Below are positions 26,939-35,354 of a stretch of 64,000 bases of DNA, piece by piece; position 1 is the stretch's first letter; every line of letters starts with the position of its first letter. The DNA is from JAGNZR01 sp051659505. GTDB taxonomy: Bacteria; Fusobacteriota; Fusobacteriia; Fusobacteriales; Fusobacteriaceae. The notes beneath the pieces are model-generated. The model saw nothing but the letters and a program-made list of their open reading frames with translations. It was not told the origin of the DNA and did no database searches. A program made the position numbers and the translations under genes. The stretch spans positions 1 through 64,000 of the forward strand of contig JBOFOQ010000033.1 in NCBI GenBank assembly GCA_051659505.1. The letters are read 5' to 3'.

Positions 26939-27931
26939 GTGAGAAATAAAAAAAAAATGAAGTTAATAAAAGGATTTTTTGTAATAGTAATGATAATTTT
27001 AGGTTTAAACTTAGGACTAGAAAAAGCGATAGCAGAAAATGGAAGAGTTCTTATTTATTCAAATGCAGAAGATGAATACATAGATATAATTAATAATGAA
27101 TTGAGTAAAAAAGGGTTAGATACAGAAGTTGAAATTGTAAAATTTAGTACTTCAGATTTAGCAGGAAAAATGGCGATAGAAAATAAAAATACTGAGGCAG
27201 ATATACTTATTTTTTCATCATTTTACTTAGAAACTTATAAAGAAAAATATAACATGATAAAAAAACATGGTTTTGATGAAACAAAAATTGTAAAAGAGTT
27301 TAGAAATGAATACTATATTCCTTTCCTAGCTTTTTCAGGAAGTATTTTCTATAATACGATTGAGTTAGAAAAAAGAAAATTACCAATTCCCAAAAGTTAT
27401 AAAGATTTAGCTAATCCAGTATATAAAGGGCAAATTAGTTTTCCAAATTTAGAATTATCAACAACAGGATGGTTAATGGTTCAATCAATTATAGACAATT
27501 ATACTGAAGAAGAAGCTAAAGAGATAATAGAAGGAATAAAAATAAATGCTGGACCCCATATTGAGTCTAGTGGTTCTGCTCCAATAAAAAAAGTTCAATC
27601 TGGGGAAATAGCAATTGGTGTTGGAATAAGACATCAAGCTATAATTAGAAAAGAACAAGGTATACCTGTCGAAATTATAGATCCAAAAGAGGGTAATTAC
27701 ACAATAACAGAATCAGTTGCTCTTATAAATGATAACCCTCATTCAAGAAAAGTTTTAGAGATAATAACATCAAAAGAAGTTCATGAAAAAATATTATTAG
27801 TAAATGCATTTAAAATTTATGAGGAAGATGTTGTGCCAACAAATTCTACAATGAATCCTAAAATTTTCTCAAAACATTTAACAGAAAATTTATTAAATGA
27901 GCATATAAAAATATTTAAAAATAAAAAATAA
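26939..27931 (+). CDS. 2-aminoethylphosphonate ABC transporter substrate-binding protein
   Basis: A 330-residue periplasmic binding protein of the iron(III)/spermidine/phosphonate class. Seen: an N-terminal signal (VIVMIILGLNLGLEKAIA), GRVLIYSNAEDEYID, and AFSGSIFYNT and GSAPIKKVQSGEIAIGVG, patterns common to the PhnS-type proteins. The start is GTG at 26939, preceded by AAAGGGGAGAAGCATA; an ATG six codons in lacks a ribosome site. The role is set by the downstream phnX and phnW genes, which degrade 2-aminoethylphosphonate. Confidence 0.8.
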   Translation: MRNKKKMKLIKGFFVIVMIILGLNLGLEKAIAENGRVLIYSNAEDEYIDIINNELSKKGLDTEVEIVKFSTSDLAGKMAIENKNTEADILIFSSFYLETYKEKYNMIKKHGFDETKIVKEFRNEYYIPFLAFSGSIFYNTIELEKRKLPIPKSYKDLANPVYKGQISFPNLELSTTGWLMVQSIIDNYTEEEAKEIIEGIKINAGPHIESSGSAPIKKVQSGEIAIGVGIRHQAIIRKEQGIPVEIIDPKEGNYTITESVALINDNPHSRKVLEIITSKEVHEKILLVNAFKIYEEDVVPTNSTMNPKIFSKHLTENLLNEHIKIFKNKK

Positions 27932-27958
27932 ATAGAAAGAGAAAAAAAGGAGTTTGAA

Positions 27959-28705
27959 ATGCTTGAAATAAAAAATATAACTAAAAAATACGATGATAAA
28001 ACAATATTAAATAATATCTCTTTAAGTATAAAAGAAAATGATTTTATTTCAATACTAGGTCCTAGTGGTTGCGGGAAAACAACTCTTTTAAAAATATTAT
28101 TAGGTATAGAAATACCTTGTGAGGGCGAACTTCTTCTAGATAAAAAAAATATTATTCATACAAAACCTAGTGAGAGAAAATTCAGCATAGCTTTTCAAAA
28201 TTATGCACTTTTTCCACATCTTAATGCAATGGAAAATATAAGGTATGGTATAAAAAATCAGGAGGAGCCAATATGCGAATCTGAGCTAGAAAATATAATA
28301 GATATAATGGATTTAAAGGAACATATAAAAAAACCTATTTCAAGTTTAAGTGGTGGGCAAAAGCAAAGAGTGAGTTTAGCAAGAGCTTTAGCGGTAAAAC
28401 CAAGAGTTCTTCTATTAGATGAACCTATAAGTGCACTTGATGGAATGGTGAAAGAAAAAGTAAAAAAATTAATAATGGCAAGTGCTAAAAAGCTAGGAAT
28501 AACAATAATAATGGTTACTCATGACCCAGAAGAAGCTTTAACAATGGGAAATAAAGTATTAATTTTAAACGAGGGGTGTATAGTACAGTTTGATACTCCT
28601 GCTAACATAATAAAAAATCCTAAATCTGATTTTGTTGATAAGTTTATAAATGATCTTTTAATATTAAAATTTAATAATATAAAAGAGGTATTAGATGCAG
28701 AATAG
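27959..28705 (+). CDS. ABC transporter ATP-binding protein for 2-aminoethylphosphonate
   Basis: A 248-residue ABC ATPase. Seen: Walker A GPSGCGKTT, the Q-loop AFQNYALFPHLNAMENI, signature LSGGQKQRVSLARAL, Walker B VLLLDEPISALD, and H-loop MVTHDPEEA. It lies between the binding protein and the permease gene and overlaps the permease start by 11 bases. It lacks the long regulatory C-terminal OB-fold domain of MalK. Powers import together with the two neighbours. Confidence 0.9.
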   Translation: MLEIKNITKKYDDKTILNNISLSIKENDFISILGPSGCGKTTLLKILLGIEIPCEGELLLDKKNIIHTKPSERKFSIAFQNYALFPHLNAMENIRYGIKNQEEPICESELENIIDIMDLKEHIKKPISSLSGGQKQRVSLARALAVKPRVLLLDEPISALDGMVKEKVKKLIMASAKKLGITIIMVTHDPEEALTMGNKVLILNEGCIVQFDTPANIIKNPKSDFVDKFINDLLILKFNNIKEVLDAE

Positions 28706-30302
28706 AAAATTAAATTTCATAAGCTCATTTGTTATTACTTATTTAATATTATTTTTACTGATTCCTTTTACACTTTTAGTAACTTATGGTTTTGTTAAGA
28801 ATAGTGGTTTTTCTTTAGATAATTTAATTAGTGTTTTAAAAGATAAAGATTTTTATGATTCCTTTCTTAAAAGTATATTTTTAGCAGGTATAAGTTCCGC
28901 TTTAGCAACATCTTTGGCCCTTGCAATAGTATACTTAATAAGAAAAACAAAAGTTTTTAGTTGGTATAAAGTGGTATTGAAAAATTTGGTGGTTCTTCCG
29001 ATGTTACTCCCGTCTATAAGTTATGGTTTTTCTATAATTTATGTGTTTGGAGCTAATGGAATAGTAAAAAAAATTATAGGAACTCCAATAATTGATATAT
29101 ATTCATATCAAGGTCTTATTTTAGGATACGTAATTTACATAATTGGACCTGTATTTATGATTGTAAATAATAGTTTTAGATACTTAGATGGAAATTTATA
29201 TACTATATCAAAAGTTTTGAATGATACGAAATGGCAAACCTTTAAAAATGTAACTTTTCAAGGAATGAAATCAAGCCTTATAAATGCATTCATAGTAGGT
29301 TTTACACTAGCTTTCTCAGATTTTGGTCTACCAATGGCACTAAACTATGATACCTTAGCAAAGTATCTTTATAGAACAACACTAGGTTCAGTTCCTCAAA
29401 TAGGAAAAGGAGCAATAGTTGGAGTTATATTATTAATGATTCCTCTTATTAATTATTTAATAATTATTTACTATCAAAAGAAATATAATAATTTTGAAAA
29501 TACACAACAAGTTCAGCCTAGTGAGAATAAAAAAAGAGATTTTTTGTTATGTGGAATAACTTTAATTTATATGTTGATAATCGTATTGATATTTGCAGTA
29601 ATATTTATAGTTCCATTTGTAAAAAACTGGCCTTATGACCTAAATTTTAGCTTAGATATTTGGAATGCAAATAATTTAAAACGAATAAATTTTTATAGAA
29701 ATATAGTGTCGACATTTAAAGTAGCTATTTATACAGTAATAATAGGCACAACAATGACATTTTTAACTGCTCTTGTAACAACTAGGTCAAATAATAAGTT
29801 AAAAAAAGTTATAGATACAGTGTGTTTAATGCCTAATATAATTCCAGGAATGAGTTTAGGATTAGGTTATTTACTAATAGTAAGTAATTATAAGTTGTCA
29901 AAATATGCACTTATAACGATGATTATATTAAATAGTATACATTTTTTTACATCACCGTATTTATTGTTTAAAAATTCATTGGAAAAAATAAATAGTAATT
30001 TAGAAGATATTTCATATGTGTTAGGAGATTCCTATTTAAAAACTATAATAAAAGTTCTAATCCCTAATTTGAAAGGAGCTTTTATAGATGTAATAAGTTA
30101 TCTTTTTATGAGTTCATTTACAACTATAAGTGCACTTATATTTGTTTCAACATACAGAGTTCAAACTTTACCTTTAAGTATAAAAACTTTAGAACAAAAT
30201 AATCAGTTTAATCTAATTTTTGCACTCTCAATTATAATATTAATTATAAATTTAATAATTAACAATTTAAAAAATTATTATCATAAAAAAATAGAAAAAT
30301 AA
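28695..30302 (+). CDS. Fused ABC transporter permease for 2-aminoethylphosphonate
   Basis: A 535-residue permease with two transmembrane domains in one chain, the FbpB/PhnV-type layout. About twelve membrane segments are seen, in two blocks: one from ISSFVITYLILFLLIPFTLL and the second from about residue 280 (LLCGITLIYMLIIVLIFAVI). Each block has a permease EAA-like loop, KVLNDTKWQTFKNVTF and YVLGDSYLKTIIKVLIP. One chain replaces a heterodimer, so no second permease is needed. Confidence 0.88.
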   Translation: MQNRKLNFISSFVITYLILFLLIPFTLLVTYGFVKNSGFSLDNLISVLKDKDFYDSFLKSIFLAGISSALATSLALAIVYLIRKTKVFSWYKVVLKNLVVLPMLLPSISYGFSIIYVFGANGIVKKIIGTPIIDIYSYQGLILGYVIYIIGPVFMIVNNSFRYLDGNLYTISKVLNDTKWQTFKNVTFQGMKSSLINAFIVGFTLAFSDFGLPMALNYDTLAKYLYRTTLGSVPQIGKGAIVGVILLMIPLINYLIIIYYQKKYNNFENTQQVQPSENKKRDFLLCGITLIYMLIIVLIFAVIFIVPFVKNWPYDLNFSLDIWNANNLKRINFYRNIVSTFKVAIYTVIIGTTMTFLTALVTTRSNNKLKKVIDTVCLMPNIIPGMSLGLGYLLIVSNYKLSKYALITMIILNSIHFFTSPYLLFKNSLEKINSNLEDISYVLGDSYLKTIIKVLIPNLKGAFIDVISYLFMSSFTTISALIFVSTYRVQTLPLSIKTLEQNNQFNLIFALSIIILIINLIINNLKNYYHKKIEK

Positions 30303-30362
30303 ATAGAAAGAAAAATAGAAAGAAAAATAGAAAAATAAAAATAAAAAAATGGAGGTAACATT

Positions 30363-31166
30363 ATGAAGAAAGTAGAAGGAATTATATTTGACTGGGCAGG
30401 AACAACAGTAGATTATGGATGTTTTGCACCGGTGCAAGTATTTTTAGATGTCTTTAAAAATCAAGGTATTGAAGCAACGATGGAGGAAGCTAGAAAACCT
30501 ATGGGAATGCTTAAAATTGAACACGTAAAAGCAATGCTTTCTATGGAGAGAATATCAAAACTTTGGAATGAAAAATATGGAAGAAATTGGAATGAGGATG
30601 ATGTTAACTTACTATATTCAAATTTTGAGGAACACCTCTTTAAAATTTTATCAGATTATACAACTCCAATTAAAGGTATAGTAGAATTAGTAAAAAATCT
30701 TAGAGAGAAAGGTTTAAAAATAGGTTCTACAACAGGTTACACAAGAGAAATGATGAATATTGTGGAAAAGTGTGCAAAGGAAAAAGGATACGCACCAGAC
30801 TTTCTATCAACTCCAACTAGTCATCCAGCAGGAAGACCACATCCGTATATGATATTGGAAAATATGAAGGTATTAGATATAGAATTTCCTTATCACATAA
30901 TAAAAGTTGGAGATACTATTTCTGATATAAAAGAAGCTATAAATGCCAAATGTTGGTCTGTTGGAATATTAAAAGGTTCTTCAGAATTGGGGCTAACAGA
31001 AAAAGAAGTAAAAGAAATGAATAAAAAGGAGTTAGATGCAAGGTTAGAAATAGTGAAAAAAAGATATTTTGAAAATGGAGCTCATTTTATAGTTGAAGAG
31101 GTTGGAGAGTTAGAAAAAGTGATAGATGAAGTAAATGATAAATTAGCAAGAGGTGAAAGACCGTAA
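30363..31166 (+). CDS. phnX: Phosphonoacetaldehyde hydrolase (phosphonatase)
   Basis: A 267-residue HAD-superfamily hydrolase, converting phosphonoacetaldehyde to acetaldehyde and phosphate. Seen: FDWAGTTVDYG, where the first Asp is the HAD nucleophile and the AGTT is diagnostic for PhnX; MGMLKIEHVKAML with the Lys that makes a Schiff base with the substrate and the nearby His; and STPTSHPAGRPHPYMI and VGDTISDIKEA. Second step of 2-aminoethylphosphonate breakdown. The stop overlaps the phnW start (TAATG). The 60 bases upstream are an A-rich stretch of AAATAGAAAG units. Confidence 0.95.
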   Translation: MKKVEGIIFDWAGTTVDYGCFAPVQVFLDVFKNQGIEATMEEARKPMGMLKIEHVKAMLSMERISKLWNEKYGRNWNEDDVNLLYSNFEEHLFKILSDYTTPIKGIVELVKNLREKGLKIGSTTGYTREMMNIVEKCAKEKGYAPDFLSTPTSHPAGRPHPYMILENMKVLDIEFPYHIIKVGDTISDIKEAINAKCWSVGILKGSSELGLTEKEVKEMNKKELDARLEIVKKRYFENGAHFIVEEVGELEKVIDEVNDKLARGERP

Positions 31167-32278
31167 TGAATACAAATAAAGAAAATAGACCTTATATACT
31201 TTTAACACCTGGACCGTTAACAACAAGTGACACAGTAAAAGAAGTAATGTTGAAAGATTGGTGCACTTGGGATAAAGAATATAACAATTTAGTTCAAAGC
31301 ATGAGAGAGAAAATACTAAATATAGGTGTAAAAAATAAAAAAGATTATACAACGATATTAATGCAAGGAAGCGGTACTTTTATAGTTGAATCTGTAATTG
31401 GAAGTTCAATGAGAGTAGATAAAGACAAGATTTTAGTAATTATAAATGGAACTTACGGAAAAAGAATAGTAGAAATTGCAAATATTTTGAAACTTTCAAA
31501 TGTTGAAATGAATTTTGGTGAAACATCAGAAGTGAATTTAGAAACTTTAAATCAAACATTAGAAGAAGATAATTCTATTACCCATGTTGCAGTTGTACAC
31601 TGTGAAACAACAACAGGAAGATTAAATCCAATTAAAGAGATAGGTGAAATAGTAAAAAAACATAATAAACTGTTTATCGTAGATGCAATGAGTAGCTTTG
31701 GAGGAATTGATATAAAAGTTGATGATTTAAAAATAGATTTTTTAATTAGTTCAGCAAATAAATGTATTCAAGGTGTTCCAGGTTTTGGATTTGCTATTGC
31801 TAATAGAAAAAGCTTGGAAATATGTAAAGGAAATGCAAAATCGTTATCCTTAGATCTGTATTCACAGTGGGATACAATGGAAAATAACAACGGAAAATGG
31901 AGATTTACCTCACCAACTCATGTTGTAAGAGCATTTTATCAGGCGTTGCTAGAACTGGAAGATGAAGGTGGAGTTAAAGCAAGGGAAAAAAGGTATACAA
32001 AAAGCCATGATATTCTGGTAAATGGAATGAGAAGTTTAGGATTTAAAACACTACTTCAAGATAGTGAAATGTCTCCAATAATAACAACTTTTTACTCTCC
32101 AGAATCACCAAAATTTAACTTTGGTGAATTCTATGAATTATTAAAGGAAAAAGGATTTGTAATTTATCCTGGTAAAATATCAGAAGCTGATACTTTTAGA
32201 ATAGGAAACATTGGTGACATTAATGGAGAAGATATGGAAAGATTAATTCGAAGTATTTCTGAGTGCATATTTTGGTAA
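31166..32278 (+). CDS. phnW: 2-aminoethylphosphonate--pyruvate transaminase
   Basis: A 370-residue PLP-dependent class V aminotransferase, which moves the amino group of 2-aminoethylphosphonate to pyruvate, giving phosphonoacetaldehyde and alanine. Seen: ILLTPGPLTTSDTVKEVML at the start, MQGSGTFIVESVIGS, VDAMSSFGGIDI, and SSANKCIQGVPGFGF with the PLP-binding Lys. Length and start fit the family. First catabolic step, with PhnX acting next; the pathway gives the cell phosphate, alanine and acetaldehyde. Confidence 0.95.
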   Translation: MNTNKENRPYILLTPGPLTTSDTVKEVMLKDWCTWDKEYNNLVQSMREKILNIGVKNKKDYTTILMQGSGTFIVESVIGSSMRVDKDKILVIINGTYGKRIVEIANILKLSNVEMNFGETSEVNLETLNQTLEEDNSITHVAVVHCETTTGRLNPIKEIGEIVKKHNKLFIVDAMSSFGGIDIKVDDLKIDFLISSANKCIQGVPGFGFAIANRKSLEICKGNAKSLSLDLYSQWDTMENNNGKWRFTSPTHVVRAFYQALLELEDEGGVKAREKRYTKSHDILVNGMRSLGFKTLLQDSEMSPIITTFYSPESPKFNFGEFYELLKEKGFVIYPGKISEADTFRIGNIGDINGEDMERLIRSISECIFW

Positions 32279-32325
32279 GAGATTGCTTGAAAAGTGTGCA
32301 AGGAAAAAAATAGCATAAAAAAATA

Positions 32326-32372
32326 AAAAAATAGGTAAAATTTTAGCTAAAGTTTAATTTTACCTATTTTTT
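32326..32372 (+). terminator. Terminator of the phosphonate operon
   Basis: ATAGGTAAAATT and AATTTTACCTAT form a long stem with A-rich DNA on the left and T6 on the right. Confidence 0.8.
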
Positions 32373-32384
32373 ATTTTAACTTAG

Positions 32385-32510
32385 TTTTTGCAATTTAATT
32401 ATTTATTTGTTTGTTCTAACTCTTTTTCAACAATTTCTTTTATTTCCATAGTAATTTTATTAGCTTTGTTGGATTTTAAATCAATAATTTTCTACTACAT
32501 TGAATACATC
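32385..32510 (-). pseudogene. Short decayed reading frame after the sirtuin gene
   Basis: On the minus strand, translation continues just behind the sirtuin stop as SDVFNVV, then after a shift in frame as KIIDLKSNKANKITMEIKEI and to ELEQTNK before a stop. The composition is clearly coding-like, but no start is seen and one frameshift is needed. Family not recognised. Confidence 0.3.
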
Positions 32511-33210
32511 ACTTAACTACATAGTCCATAGCATCAGCAAAACTATCTCTAATAACAAGAGTTGCGTATTTATCATATTTAGTTTCATCAGCATTAATAA
32601 TTACAAGGTTTGCGCCTTTAAAGTATTGAAGATAATATGCAGCAGGGTAAACAGTAAGACTTGTACCAGCAACAATAAGGGTATCAGCTTTTTCAATAGT
32701 GGCGATTGCTAAGGTGGTTATATTGTCATCAAGATTTTCTCCGTAGAGAGTAACAGGAGGGCGAGTAATTCCACCGCAAGAACAATTAAAATTTTCATTT
32801 TCTTTTTTACCACAAGATAAACAGTAGAAGTATGCAATATTTCCATGTAATTCTAAAACAATTTTTGAACCAGCTTTTTGATGTAAATCATCTATATTTT
32901 GAGTGATTATAGTTTTTAATTTTTCTAATCGTTCTAGTTCTAAAAGAGCGTAATGCCCCTTGTGAGGTTTAACATTTTTAAAATCCATTTTTTCTTTTAA
33001 AAATTGATTAAAAATATTTCTGTTTTTCAAGAAAAAATCTATATGTAATATATCTTCAGGATTATATCCCATATATTCACGGTTGTAAAGACCACCTTTA
33101 CCTCTAAAGTCTTGAATCCCACTTTCTGTAGATGTTCCTGCTCCGCCGAAAAATACAATGTTATTACTATTTTTAATAATTTCTTTAAATAGGTTTAGTT
33201 TTTCATTCAT
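32509..33210 (-). CDS. cobB: NAD-dependent protein deacylase, SIR2 family
   Basis: A 233-residue sirtuin. Seen: FFGGAGTSTESGIQDFRGK (NAD loop), TQNIDDLHQKAG and ELHG with the catalytic His, and a zinc site formed by CLSCGKK and FNCSCGG. Complete zinc cysteines separate it from the SIR2 defence protein earlier in the window. It removes acyl groups from lysines of metabolic enzymes. It stands alone, with the lipase-like module behind it on the same strand. Confidence 0.92.
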   Translation of the reverse strand: MNEKLNLFKEIIKNSNNIVFFGGAGTSTESGIQDFRGKGGLYNREYMGYNPEDILHIDFFLKNRNIFNQFLKEKMDFKNVKPHKGHYALLELERLEKLKTIITQNIDDLHQKAGSKIVLELHGNIAYFYCLSCGKKENENFNCSCGGITRPPVTLYGENLDDNITTLAIATIEKADTLIVAGTSLTVYPAAYYLQYFKGANLVIINADETKYDKYATLVIRDSFADAMDYVVK

Positions 33211-33302
33211 ATTCTCTCCTCGTATAATGAAGATATAAAAATCTTCATTAATTCACCTATACTGTTATAACTTGCTAGAGTACTTGAAATCATTATTCTA
33301 CA

Positions 33303-35354
33303 CTAATCACAGTTTATTTTTTTCGATAAACCATCCTCTACTTTTATTATTCCTCCTACCGTACACTCACATTCTGATGACTCCAATATTAAGTTATTGC
33401 CTCCCACTGTATTTTTACTTGCCTTTTCCCATGGTATTGTAGATATACAATTTGTACACAAGTTGTATATCTCAGTCCCTATTGGACTTAGTAAACATTC
33501 TCCAAATCCTAATATATTCTTATTACCTACATAGTCTTCTACTGTTCCTTGTAGCTTCCCTTCTGTATAAATTTTATTTTGACTTGTAACTTTTAATTCA
33601 CCCTGAAGAGTTCCGGCACTGCACTTTAATTTTGCTTCATTCAGAACCGGTAACCCTGTTGCTTTTTTTGCTTTGGTTGAATTTATCTTTAATATTAGAG
33701 GATAGGTTCCTTTTATTCCTAATACATTTTCATAATTATTAAATTTTCCTATTTCTATTTCATCAGTGTTATTCTCTTGACTCTCTCTGTATATACAGTG
33801 GTAATTATTATCTTTTAATTCTTCTATTTGCGATTTTATTAATAGTTTAAAATTATCTTTATTTTTATTATTATTTTTAAAATATTTTTTTACTGAGTTT
33901 TCTATTGAAGTCTTTAAATACTCCATTACTTCGAGTTCTCGAATACATTTCTCATTCAACTCTTTTTCTAACACTAGTCCACCTTTTCCATATTTATCTT
34001 CCAAGCCACTTTTTATTGCATTTTGAACATGTATCTCTTTAATTACATTTTCTAATTTCTCTATTTCTGACCTTTTACCACCTTTATTATTAGGAAAATT
34101 TCCATCATCATTTAAGTAAGGAAAAAATGCATATAGTGAGTGGTAATCAGACATAGAAACTATGAGTTTCTTTAATTTATTTTTATCTACTGCTAATCTC
34201 ATCACATTCTTTTTCAAATTTCCTACTTTATCATCCATTAGAATATAGTTTTTTGTTATTACCTCTTTATTATCTACATCATCATCACTTATTCCTAAGC
34301 CATTAAATGTTACTAAACTTCTTAGATTTGACTTCAAATTTTCTTTTTTTTTCTTTATAAGAACATCTTTTACCGCATAATTTGCTAATGCTCCTCCTAA
34401 ACTGTGTCCTACAACATGTATATTACAGTTTTTATATTTTTCAGCTATTTTCATCAAAATTTCACATGCCAATTTTCTTTGTTCGCTTTTGTCTGAAGCA
34501 AATAAACTTATATCAGTTAACCAATCACTTGCACTTTCCGTTCCTCTATATGACACTATTATGTCGTTTCCTTTTTTAAATACTGTTGCTTGAAATGAGT
34601 TTATGCTTTCTGAATCTATTACTTTCCACTCTGATAATACATCTTTATAGAGTCCATTATCGTTTTCAGCTTTTTCTGAATAAAAGAAAAATATTGCTTT
34701 ATTTGACTCTTGATACATTTCTATTTCTATTTCTTTATCTTTATCTTTATCTTTATCTTTATCTATTTCTTTATCACTTAATTTATTTTTTAATGGTTTA
34801 GCCATATATGTGTCTTTAGCTTCCCTTGGCAGTATACTTAGTAGCGCTTGTTTTGTATCACCGCCAAATTGCTTTTCTACCTCTAAGCTCTTCTCACTTT
34901 TTTTCAAAATTTCATTAATTTTTGATACGTCATTTTCTGATAAGTCATTCTTTTTGATATTTTTTTTATATAACTTTCTTAGTTCTTTTTCTTTTTTTTC
35001 GTTTTCAGCTATCTTTTTTTTTAGTTCTTTTTCTTTTTGTTTGTTTTCAGCTATCTTCTTTTCGTTATCCTTGTATTCTTTTGTCTCTTTTGAAAGCTCA
35101 GTATTTCCTTCATCAACTTTTCTCCCCATTTTATGAACAATTTCTTTTTCAGTTGCTTTTAGACTTTCTCTTTCTTCACTTAACAATACTAATTCTCTCC
35201 CTAATGGGTTTAGCATATCTTTTAGGTTCTTTAATATTTCATAAACAGTCATACCTTCAATAATTTCTATTCCTTTCTTACTCTTATATAGATTATGCCA
35301 ATCGTAATAGGCTAAATTTGTAAAAGCTAAGTACTCTACGTCTTTTAATATCAT
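33303..35354 (-). CDS. Lipase (class 3)-DUF4280 PAAR-like protein, probable toxin
   Basis: A 683-residue protein in three parts: an N-terminal Lys/Glu-rich coiled coil (about residues 45-130), an alpha/beta-hydrolase of the lipase class 3 type with VVGHSLGGALANYAV (nucleophile Ser in GHSLG) and DYHSLYAFFPYL downstream, and a C-terminal region from about 560 (CSAGTLQGELKV to CTVGGIIKVEDGL) like the PAAR-like DUF4280 domain, with paired cysteines. DUF4280 proteins are found with secreted toxins. A KD-rich stretch is encoded by a TTTATC repeat. The start was placed at ATG 35354, which overlaps the previous stop as ATGA with GGGAGAG upstream. No secretion signal. Confidence 0.72.
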   Translation of the reverse strand: MILKDVEYLAFTNLAYYDWHNLYKSKKGIEIIEGMTVYEILKNLKDMLNPLGRELVLLSEERESLKATEKEIVHKMGRKVDEGNTELSKETKEYKDNEKKIAENKQKEKELKKKIAENEKKEKELRKLYKKNIKKNDLSENDVSKINEILKKSEKSLEVEKQFGGDTKQALLSILPREAKDTYMAKPLKNKLSDKEIDKDKDKDKDKEIEIEMYQESNKAIFFFYSEKAENDNGLYKDVLSEWKVIDSESINSFQATVFKKGNDIIVSYRGTESASDWLTDISLFASDKSEQRKLACEILMKIAEKYKNCNIHVVGHSLGGALANYAVKDVLIKKKKENLKSNLRSLVTFNGLGISDDDVDNKEVITKNYILMDDKVGNLKKNVMRLAVDKNKLKKLIVSMSDYHSLYAFFPYLNDDGNFPNNKGGKRSEIEKLENVIKEIHVQNAIKSGLEDKYGKGGLVLEKELNEKCIRELEVMEYLKTSIENSVKKYFKNNNKNKDNFKLLIKSQIEELKDNNYHCIYRESQENNTDEIEIGKFNNYENVLGIKGTYPLILKINSTKAKKATGLPVLNEAKLKCSAGTLQGELKVTSQNKIYTEGKLQGTVEDYVGNKNILGFGECLLSPIGTEIYNLCTNCISTIPWEKASKNTVGGNNLILESSECECTVGGIIKVEDGLSKKINCD
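34734..34763. repeat. Hexanucleotide repeat (TTTATC)5 inside the lipase gene
   Basis: Five exact copies of TTTATC encode a Lys-Asp repeat. Six-base units keep the frame, so slippage would change only linker length. Confidence 0.85.

Noticed and set aside
30301..30355. A-rich AAATAGAAAG units before phnX
   Set aside because: Simple low-complexity DNA within an operon; no sign of function.
30765..32310. About 20 shared bases between phnX (near 30770) and the region after phnW (near 32290)
   Set aside because: GAAAAGTGTGCAA plus A-rich flank; too short and A-rich to claim a duplication.
32509..33210. Second SIR2 defence protein
   Set aside because: It carries the complete zinc cysteine pairs and short length of housekeeping CobB sirtuins and has no HerA, Thoeris or other partner next to it.
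33223..33250. Hairpin AATGAAGAT/ATCTTCATT between cobB and the lipase-like gene
   Set aside because: A good stem but no T-run follows in either direction; not called as a terminator.
34586..35136. Plus-strand frames opposite the lipase-like gene
   Set aside because: Phe/Ser/Leu-rich low-complexity sequence that mirrors the Lys/Glu coiled coil and Lys-Asp repeat of the real gene.
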